Both the position numbers and the translations under genes were made by a program. Positions 56,667-64,000 of a stretch of 64,000 bases of DNA are shown in pieces. Below the pieces are notes generated by a model. It was given only the letters and a program-made list of their open reading frames with translations. It had not been told where the DNA came from and searched no databases. The DNA comes from Siderastrea siderea (lineage: Eukaryota > Cnidaria > Anthozoa > Scleractinia > Rhizangiidae), in the NCBI GenBank assembly GCA_964030785.1, contig OZ034977.1:30651152-30715151 (forward strand), given 5' to 3'. Position 1 is the first letter of the stretch. Every line of letters starts with the position of its first letter.

Positions 56667-59600
56667 GTGAGTGATTAGTATCTAAATTGTCATTACATAA
56701 TAATGAATTATCACTCATGCAAGCAATATAAGAATATAACGACATGATCACTGTATCCCTCTTTTCTTACCTGGATCGTCAAAAAACGTGGAAGCCGTCG
56801 CGGTAAAGCGAGGCGACGCGCGTGGTTCGGCAGTTACGCACGCGTCTTCCAATTAAATTTCAAGTTAGTAGAAAAATACCTTCGCACGGATAGAGATCTT
56901 ACTTGATGTGTTTCCTTCAATCTCTTTCCCGAATCAAATCCCTTATAAAAATCCATTACATATCCTTATTCCATAAAAATTCACAAACGCTCTGCTGGTA
57001 AGAATTTAATTGTGCTCTCCGGGAATTCTTCTCCCCGTCAAATGAAAACCTGAAAGTCTGAGGGCAAGGGTTTGGTTAATCATTAAATGCTGCTTAAATT
57101 CAAGCAGCTTCAAGCTTCTTGAGAACGCACGACTATGTATTCAATGAGTGCTTGAGACTTCTCACCAAAGGAGAACAGGAGTTAAATTCTCGTGAACTTC
57201 CACCACACTCTTCTCTAGGTGTTGCGGTCTCCAAGAGACGAGAGAGTGTAAAATAAAGGTTCAGAAGGAAGGTGCATCAACGCACGATAGCTAAACACAG
57301 AAGCCCATGTCGATGAGCTCCTGATAAACAACAATAGCTTCCCCAGCACTAAAGAACACACACTTTTGTAACTCTCGAAGACTCTTTCCAAGTTTTGACA
57401 ACTTTCCTCAGCTCCCACCGACCACCGCCAACAGTCTTCAACTTATGCCAGCTCTCACTAATGCGCTGTTTACATGGAGGGAGGAAGATCCTAGCGCTAG
57501 GAAGATCCTAGAAGGCGGACCATCCTAGCGCCATATGTTTTCTGTATTCAGTTTACATGCAAAATGTTGTACTTGGCCCTAGTGCTGGGATCTTTCTAGC
57601 ACTAGGATCTTCCTAGCTGAGAGATAGGAAGATCCTACCACCATGTAAACTGCCTTCGCTCGGAAGATCCTAGTACTAGGGACAGAAACACAAATATGGC
57701 GGCAGCCGGACGTTCAGCTGCTAAAGACCGACAGTTTTATTTGATTTCCAGCAACCACCCCGACCGAAATTTTTGCATGCAAACCAAACGAAAATTTGTT
57801 TCGCCTTCTAGGATCTTCCTAGTGCTAGGATCTTCCTCTCTTCATGTAAACAGCCCCTAACTGTCACCCTTCGCATCAATTCCCCTTTTCGGCGTTAGAT
57901 TCCACGTGTAGTGTCACGCGATTTTTGACGTAAACAACCTCGAAAGTTCGGACATCCGGTACGCAAACAACCACTGCACGTCTACAGACTGCGAGTCGCT
58001 ATTTCAAGTTTCCGTTACTATATAATTTTTCCATTACTTGAAGTCTTGAAACTTGAATAGTTCCAGGTTCAAAATGTCAAAACAGAAGAATAAGAGCGAC
58101 TTCAACGCCATGAATGTGGCAGAACTTTTTTTGGAAAACTAATTCGCTAGTGGAAATCGCCTCTGCAGTCGAAAAAATGGTTTGCCAGGTACTCCAAACT
58201 TCGAAAAAGATCAAACTAATGATGCAAATAATTTAACGCTTCATGATACGCTAATTCCCAATTCATTTTCCCCGAAGACCGTGAACAACTTCAAATCTTC
58301 ACCCTGTTCACCGCCGTTTGGGTTGTACGACATCTTTAACCATTTAGTTTACCAATCCACTGCCTATATTGCGGCCGCAAAGTGCTTACATCCCCCATCT
58401 CGACCACCTTTACACTCTATCTTGCCTGAAGTACGCTACCTCGGTTTGCACCTCTACCCTCAAGAATAAACCAGAGATCGTAGTACTCCTTTCTTCATCC
58501 GTTTTGATATCCATGAAAAGCCGCATTTTGGCTATATATACATGGACACCCTCTTGATTCAACTGAGCAGTTAGTAAAGATTCCACATAACCATCACTGA
58601 ATAAGCGATAATCGTCAAATGATTTGTAAGTCTCTGCTTGTCGTAATCAGTGGAGTGGTAAGCTTAAATCAAATAGTTATGTCGTACAACCCAAAAGGTC
58701 CAAAAGGCGGTGAAGAGTTGAAGTTGTTCACGGTCTTCAGGGAAAATGAATTGGGAATAAGCATATCATGAATTATTAAAATCTGCATCATTAGTTTGAT
58801 CTTTTTCGAAGTTTGGATCCACTGGCAAAAACCATTCTTTCGACTGCAGAGGCAATTTCCACTAGCGAATTAGTTTTCAAAATATCCGCTTACTGAAACT
58901 CGACGTTCCTGCAAATATTTTGTTAAGTTCTGCCACATTAATAGCGTTGAAGTCGCTCTTATTCGTCTGTTTTGCACATTTTGAACCTGAAACTATTCGA
59001 GTTTCAAAGACTTTAAAGTAATGGAAAAATTATATAGTAACGGGAACTTGAAATAGCGACTCGTAGTTTGTAGACGTGCAGTGGTTGTTTGAGTACCGGA
59101 TGTCCGAACTTTCGAGGTTTGTTTACGTCAAAAGTCGGCAAAAGTCGTGTGACACTACACGTGAAATCTAACGCCGAAAAGGTGAATTATCCCTTGTCAA
59201 TTTTTGTCATCTTCTCTTTAATTCTAGTCAGTTTCGTCATTTCTCGTCAACTCTCGTCGTCCCTTTCAATTCTTTGCATCTTTCACCAATTCTCGTCAAC
59301 TCTATCCAACTCTCTTTAACTCTCGTAAACTCTTTGTACTTCATCGCCAACTCCCTTCAATCCTCGTCAACTCTCATCATCTCTCGTTAACTATCGTAAA
59401 TTCCTGTCGACTTTTTCAAACTCTCCGGCTCCAACACTCACCAACTCTTGTCATTATCTTTCGTCAATTATCGTCATCTCTTGTGAACTCTCCCCAACTC
59501 TCGTCGTCTCTCGTCAATTCTCTTCAACTGTCGTGAACTCTCCCCAACTCTTGTCAACTCTTGTCAACTCTGGACGACTCTCCTTCTCGTTTGATCCACA

Positions 59601-62600
59601 TTAGAGAGCAAATTATAGAGTTAATGTCAGTATCGAATCGTTTTTTTCTTTCGTTCAACAGGTTGCTTGCAGACAGCTTGGCTTTCTTGGAGCCAAGCGA
59701 TACTACACACATGGCGGAGGAACCGGGCCTACTTGGTTGGACGAGGTGAACTGCCGGGGTACTGAGAAGAGTTTGCTAAATTGTAAACACCTGGGAATCG
59801 GTGTTGAGAATTGCGGTAAGAAGAGAGATTATTTAACTCATTTGTTTAAACTCTCCAATGAGACTTCCGTGATTTTGAAGAAAACAAAATGGGAATGATC
59901 AAACTCTGATATAGGACTTTAAAAACTCGGCTACACAGCAAGAAACGCAAAAATCACTGAGAAGTCGCTGTGGAATAAGAGAAATCACCCCATGGAAAGA
60001 CTGCAGTGGACTGCAAGTATAATTTGTGACTAGATTTTTTGCTATTTATCAGTTTCTTTCTTTCTCTTCAATTGTCTTTTGTTTTTTCTGTGTGATACTC
60101 AAGTCGACGCAATTTCCCTAAAACCTTTTTGCTGCATAACTTTCGTCTCGGTGAATTTTGATTTCCTCACTGTACGAGAATTAACCTGACAACCCTTTAT
60201 CGGACTGTTAGTGTGTGAGATCTTTATTTCTGGTATGTAAGTACTTCGAAAAGTTCCCATAATGACTTGATCAATTCCGACGTTGCCCGAAGATTACCGA
60301 AGTTGAAACGAAACTTTTCTCGGATATTTCCGAAATACAGTTCAGAACCCCAGGGTTTACATGAGGTGGGTGGAAGGGTTGGATGCCACTACCTCTCCCC
60401 CGATTAGCTTTTTCTTCAAGTTTTTTTAAGAGGGTTCTTTATAAGCACCTACCGTTTTCAGTAGCAGTACGCTTATCTCGTAAGCTTATTTTGCTAAAGA
60501 TCTGCAAAAAGTAGTTCCTATGGATACTAGATGTGACGTCATAAGTACAAATAAGTGCAATGTTAAAGCCATAATTACAATGTTAAAGCCATTGGGAATG
60601 AAAATGCTTGTTTCTAAATCCTTTTTTGGTCAAAACCAAGTTTAAAGACCCAGTAACGTCCATTAGGCTTTGCGCGCCTCTGTTATTGTTTTGGTTTTCG
60701 CGAGAACGAGGCTTCTATTGTTCTCGAGGTTTCGCTTTTTACGCGGCAAACTTTCGATCGCGTGGTGTACGTCGGCTGGTTTGATTCACGGTATTTCTTG
60801 TTGTTGTCGTTTTTGACTGCATTAGAGAATGGACAACTCGGCCTCGGATTCTTTAGGGTCTCTAATGGGAAACGAGGATGTGAATGCGTATGGTTCACTT
60901 GTGCAAGGCGATGAAGCTATCGAGAATAGCGGAACGGAGGTTTGTAAACGATCGATGTAATATTCTCACCTCGTTGTTGATGTGGCGAGGCTTGCCGTTT
61001 TGCGAGTTATCTTTCGGTTAGCGAAAAAATATTAATCTTCATTTACGGTTGAAACACTAGGAAAGAATTCGATGCGACAAAACCAAGTGACGCTTTTCTC
61101 TCGTTCCATAACTGGAATACAGACGACCGAAGTCTTATCTGCCGGACCGATCCAGGTAAACGAGGTCTTCCCCTCGACGGGTTAGCCATTTTGCACTCGG
61201 TAAGATTCAACCTCACGTACTGTTTTGGCCAACTATAACAAAATCCTTTGATAACGTTTCCAAAAAATGATGTTTAAGTGTTGTCTGATAAACTAGCTAT
61301 ATCAAAAGACCTCTTAGAATAACGGTAGACGAGCAACACGGCCGATGCAGATGGATTTTAAAGTGCAACTCGACGAGTCTGAATTTTCAACATCACGAAA
61401 ATGGCGGCAGCTAGCCCGCGGTGCGCAATGCATCTTGGGCCACACTGGGTCTTTAAAAAGAGTAACACAAAGCAGTTAAGTATCTAATTATATCATTTCT
61501 ACATGTATGTAATAAAAAAATGTTCATTTCCCGCCGTTTTTTAAATTCTATTTTTGGATAGAATTTCAAAATGGAGGTTTACCTTATCTTGTAGAGTACA
61601 TGACAGATTTTCTAACAAAGTTAAAATCTTTTCGAAATATTGCAACAAAAGAAAAATCTTAGGGTGGGTTCCATTAACACCCTTGTACAGTATGGTAAAA
61701 CGAGTTTGCTAGTACGTCCGACGGTTTAGCCCCACCTTTTTAACCGCTGAAATATATATATATTTTCCCGGACAGCTCACCGTGAGGATATTGGAATAGA
61801 ATGTCACAGCCTGGCAAAGCTACTTGCAAGCAAAGTTTACTGGAAAGGAATCGAGTATTCCACATCAAGCAAGCCTCTAGCTCTTCAGTATGTCCACATA
61901 TCAGAAGCTTATGAAGCGATAAAAGGCAGCGAATTTCTTCCTGATCTGCACCACGTGATAGTTAAAAACTCCGTACACGGAGTGAGATCCGACAAAATGA
62001 ACTCTCCGCTGACGATTAGTGATAGCAGTATCAGGGACAACAAGTTCACGGGAATTCAAATTAAAGGCACACTGGCAGAGACCAAAATTTTGAACTCGGC
62101 AGTGAAAAATACAACCAATGGTGGCGGTCTGACTTACTATGGAATTTTGCCTGATCCAGTAGATTTCTGTTCTGCAGATGTTAACAATATCGCATTCCCA
62201 ATCATTTTCCAAGCGCTAGGGAAAGGAAGAACGAGGGTTGATTGCGCCAAGGTGAGAATTTTAAAATGTTGGAATCTTAAAATTTGTCTTCAAATGAAAT
62301 CTATTGAAAAACTTTTAAGACAGTACTTGATTCTTATTATGTTGTACATAGAGGATATTACATGGCGGCGTGAAGATATGAATTTTATTTTCTCGTGGTG
62401 AAAAACAATATTTTACGAGCGAACGCAGCTCACTCGTAAAATATTTTCACCACGAGAAAATAAAATTCATATCTTCAAGCCACCGTGTAATTTTCTTTTT
62501 GTTATATAGACAAGAGTGAGCATTAATATATGAGTATTACAATAAATAGAAGGTGGTTCTTTTTGGATGAAATCCGAAAGTGTTACCAGTCAAATGAGAT

Positions 62601-63181
62601 CGGAGATTTAATTTGAGCAGTACTTTCTCTCGGGTACTGTTAATGCTATGTTCTACATTCACAAAGAGGATCTAATTTGTGGATGAAATCTTATTAAGGA
62701 TGTGACCAATGAAGCTAAAGCTATCGCGGAGCAGTACTTTGGCTTGGTACTGTTCATCATGCAGTACACATGATGGCTCCTCCAACTTTTAAGTAGGGGT
62801 TCTTGTATTTAAGATGTTGCATGCAAAATCTAATGCAAGTGGTTTATTTTTAACTGCTTTCAAAAATAATCATGAGCCACACTAAATTTCATGCTTTGCA
62901 AACTTTTTCTGCAGATTCTCACAGCTCAGCCAGGACGTCATTTGACGGTCTATTATCAGCCCATGACGGGGGAGAAGTTTGAACTCGAGGTCTACGATGG
63001 CAGCACAATAAACGCCACTAAGCTTACACTTGTGAACCAATGGACAGGGGTCAAACAAACAGTCACGCCAGTCTCCACCTCCAGTAACGCAATCTACGTA
63101 AGGTTTCGATACAGTGGCAGTAACGGCGCGAATGTAAAATTCGTGGTCACGGATGACAGAGGTAGCAAAAATGTGAAATAA
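56202..63181 (+). CDS. Secreted Bark-beetle-like SRCR/beta-helix protein, four exons
   Basis: Related to the Bark beetle/Anakonda family (a tricellular-junction transmembrane protein in flies). Exons 56202-56666, 59662-59815, 61776-62251 and 62915-63181 join in frame, giving 453 residues. Residues 1-29 are a signal peptide (LRRIVSLLLLLIAQRVEC). Residues 35-105 form a strand-rich segment (VVADNATLTIQPGVELHF). Residues 120-216 are an SRCR domain with six cysteines (C145, 158, 186, 196, 206, 216), i.e. group A. Residues 217-365 resemble beta-helix repeats (PLTISDSSIRDNKFTGIQIK) and 366-453 a cysteine-free CUB-like domain. Several N-glycosylation sites are visible. It is far shorter than full-length family members. 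Either it is truncated at the stop before the element at 63184, or a weak donor at 63162 leads to exons beyond the window. Confidence 0.82.
57472..57857. mobile_element. Harbinger-like MITE with AGGATCTTCCTAG repeats and TAA duplication
   Basis: Inverted ends: GCGCTGTTTACATGGAGGGA then GGAAGATCCTAGCGCTAGG; the right end reads TAGTGCTAGGATCTTCCTCT then CTTCATGTAAACAGCCCC. TAA flanks at 57469-57471 and 57858-57860. CCTAGCGCTAGG-type palindromes recur inside. Similar in ends and duplication to 42763-43620. Confidence 0.75.
57885..59180. mobile_element. 1.3-kb imperfect palindrome with a duplicated SAP-like gene fragment
   Basis: The left arm (about 57885-58350) and right arm (about 58665-59180) are inverted copies. 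For example CGGCGTTAGATTCCACGTGT at the left matches ACACGTGAAATCTAACGCCG at the right. Each arm contains the same coding-like segment: left MSKQKNKSDFNAMNVAELF (from 58074, plus); right, on the minus strand, SDFNAINVAEL continuing with KKYLQERRVSVSGYLK after one frameshift. This resembles a SAP-type helix-turn-helix. PPFGLYDIFNHLVY follows in the left arm. Both copies carry stops and shifts. The loop (about 58380-58655) is not duplicated. Confidence 0.7.
59175..59585 (+). repeat. Degenerate CTCTCGTCAACT minisatellite
   Basis: About 400 bases of pyrimidine-rich units of 12-15 bases, e.g. TCTCGTCAACTCTCGTCGTC, TTCTCGTCAACTCTATCCAA and AACTCTTGTCAACTCTTGTC. It lies in intron 1 of the Bark-like gene, ending about 75 bases before the acceptor of exon 2. 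Confidence 0.8.
59662..59815 (+). CDS. Bark-like exon 2: second half of the SRCR domain
   Basis: Reads VACRQLGFLGAKRYYTHGGG then TGPTWLDEVNCRGTEKSLLN and CKHLGIGVENC, the classic SRCR signature (ACRQLGF, W-DEV-C-G-E-S-L--C). Acceptor TTCAACAG, donor GTAAG, phase 1. Confidence 0.92.
60642..61456 (+). mobile_element. TTAA-bounded element with AGACCCAGT ends and coding relics
   Basis: Left TTAAAGACCCAGTAACGTCC; right GGCCACACTGGGTCTTTAA. About 815 bp in intron 2 of the Bark-like gene. It contains CpG-rich promoter-like sequence (GTTTTCGCGAGAACGAGGC) and a coding-looking exon at 60829-60939. It therefore looks like a deleted derivative of a larger, protein-coding transposon. Confidence 0.65.
60829..60939 (+). 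pseudogene. Relic first exon inside the TTAA element
   Basis: ATG then 37 codons: MDNSASDSLGSLMGNEDVNA YGSLVQGDEAIENSGTE, ending at a GAG/GTTTGT donor. The acidic, Ser/Gly-rich composition and promoter-like sequence before it resemble the first exon of a transposon-encoded protein. The downstream segment 61060-61200 looks coding-like in mixed frames but is not joinable. Confidence 0.4.
61776..62251 (+). CDS. Bark-like exon 3: SRCR end and beta-helix segment
   Basis: Opens AHREDIGIECHSLAKLL (the SRCR C-terminal DIGIEC) and continues with repeated short strands (ALQYVHISEAYEAIKG, HHVIVKNSVHGVR, LTISDSSIRDNKFTGIQIKG, TKILNSAVKNTTNGGGLTYY). This is the pattern of parallel beta-helix coils in Bark-type proteins. 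Acceptor GACAG, donor AAG/GTGAGA, phase 0. Confidence 0.88.
62395..62485. repeat. Hairpin in intron 3 of the Bark-like gene
   Basis: GAATTTTATTTTCTCGTGGT is followed by ACCACGAGAAAATAAAATTC with a loop rich in GAGCGAACGCAGCTCACTCG. This is a near-perfect foldback of about 2 x 40 bases and probably the core of a short MITE. Confidence 0.7.
62550..62790 (+). repeat. 115-bp-type repeat, two monomers
   Basis: GGATGAAATCCGAAAGTGTT, GAGCAGTACTTTCTCTCGGG and GTGGATGAAATCTTATTAAG mark two monomers, same orientation as at 385-835. Confidence 0.65.
62915..63181 (+). CDS. Bark-like exon 4: CUB-like domain and in-frame stop
   Basis: Reads ILTAQPGRHLTVYYQPMTGE then KFELEVYDGSTINATKLTLV and AIYVRFRYSGSNGANVKFVV, with the YDG and R/K-F-x-S-D-like strands of a CUB fold but no disulfide cysteines. 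It ends GSKNVK and TAA (63179-63181), two bases before the foldback element. A GAG/GTAGCA donor at 63162 is the alternative. Confidence 0.8.
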   Translation: MLTAQPGRHLTVYYQPMTGEKFELEVYDGSTINATKLTLVNQWTGVKQTVTPVSTSSNAIYVRFRYSGSNGANVKFVVTDDRGSKNVK

Positions 63182-63183
63182 TC

Positions 63184-63535
63184 TACCGTAGTTACTCGAT
63201 TAAACGCCGCAGATGGAAGCAAAATTACCAGTAAACGCCGCCCTCGAATAAACGCCGCACCCAATCACAAGACTGCGGCGTTTATTCGAGGATTATAAGA
63301 AAAAAAAAAGCAGGTACGGTACAACTCGGTAATCTACAATTACGATTCCATCTCGGAAACAAGCGAGACATTGGAACTTTACACATGTTTCTGTTTTACA
63401 TAATATTTACAAATGATTTACGATAGTTGTTGAATAAACGCCGCCTTCGAATAAACGCCGCCCTTGAATAAACGCCGCGTCGGAAGTGCTAAAAATTTAA
63501 TAAACGCCGCGGCGTTTAATCGAGTGTATACGGTA
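63184..63535. mobile_element. Foldback element with AATAAACGCCGC repeats
   Basis: Left TACCGTAGTTACTCGATTAA ACGCCGC; right GCGGCGTTTAATCGAGTGTA TACGGTA. Inner direct copies of GAATAAACGCCGC occur in both halves: two at the left, plus one inverted, and three to four at the right. About 350 bp with no coding content. It abuts the stop codon of the Bark-like reading frame. Confidence 0.8.
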
Positions 63536-63747
63536 TACGAGAGCATTTTTTGTCAAGCGCGAGGGACGTACAGTGGAAATCCATAAAAAAATCACCGTAC
63601 TTGTTTCTTAAAAACACCAAATACCAATAAGGATCTTTGGCTTTGGAAGGACAGGGTGGAAATGGGATTTAGCTTGAATTAGTTGGCCCAGTGAGTGGCC
63701 CAACCGACGATAGTTTTTCTTCCCTCAAATAAGGCAGTCGGCGTGTG

Positions 63748-63961
63748 TTTCTCGAAAGCCCCGAAACTTTTCGGGCCGATTTCGGGCACGATAACTCACA
63801 CTGTATCTTGCCAAACAAAGACGTTTCTAAGCGTGAAACTTTGCTAGAAGTTAAATATGTCTTATCTGGGATATGTTAAAATAACAGCTTTGTAGAATGA
63901 GTTGTTCACATTTTTACAAATAGCTTTTCCGGGCCGAAAAGTTTTCGGAGCTTTCAAGAAA
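63748..63961. mobile_element. MITE with TTTCTCGAAAGCCCCGAAAC ends
   Basis: Left TTTCTCGAAAGCCCCGAAAC TTTTCGGGCC; right GGGCCGAAAAGTTTTCGGAG CTTTCAAGAAA, inverted with few changes. About 214 bp. Same family as 46210-46518 and the relic near 4780-4880. Confidence 0.75.
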
Positions 63962-64000
63962 GGCGGCCCCCGTCTAATGTCTTACTTTTTGGTGGTTTAG

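Overview
The window is AT-rich, intron-rich metazoan DNA. Exons are short, introns carry GT-AG borders and poly-pyrimidine acceptors, and miniature transposons are dense. The three protein genes are animal families: an MsrB methionine sulfoxide reductase, a KMT2E/SETD5 chromatin protein and a Bark-beetle-like SRCR protein. Together with Penelope-type GIY-YIG remnants and repeat families I associate with stony corals, this suggests an anthozoan cnidarian, most likely a scleractinian coral. The species is not determinable by eye, and no prokaryotic, organellar or viral segment was recognised.

Layout. Positions 1-3,700 are intergenic with a tandem ~115-bp repeat. A minus-strand MsrB gene runs from the start codon at 12132 down to about 3696; its introns are packed with TTAA-bounded miniature elements. 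Positions 12,133-20,880 are intergenic and hold three MITEs or their relatives, a broken Tx1/L1-like LINE (about 15,020-16,140, minus) and a Penelope GIY-YIG remnant (16,735-17,250, minus). A promoter-like block (20,890-20,945, with CRE-, E-box- and NRF1-like sites) precedes the largest gene.

The plus-strand KMT2E/SETD5 orthologue spans 21178-50284. I assembled 26 coding exons that join in one open frame of 3,996 nt (1,331 residues). It has a PHD finger, a non-canonical SET domain, a basic coiled-coil and a long Ser/Pro/Thr-rich tail containing the conserved VSLLEYR motif. Its introns hold a 1.6-kb foldback element with a CCGTTA hexamer array, hAT-like, mariner-like and Harbinger-like non-autonomous elements, and a Penelope-type hammerhead-like motif.

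From 50,944 to 56,200 the sequence is intergenic and repeat-rich. A secreted Bark-beetle-like protein follows (56202-63181, plus, four exons: signal peptide, beta-helix segment, SRCR, beta-helix, CUB-like). Its stop codon lies two bases from a foldback element, so the gene is either truncated or continues beyond the window. Its first intron holds a ~1.3-kb imperfect palindrome whose two arms each carry a decayed copy of the same SAP-like coding segment.

The three genes have no evident shared pathway. The most unusual content is the transposon architecture: TTAA-ended elements that share their terminal TTAA, nested insertions whose empty sites can be read, the gene-fragment palindrome, and a foldback element carrying direct subterminal hexamers. 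No similarity search or transcript data were available, so exon borders are by inspection.
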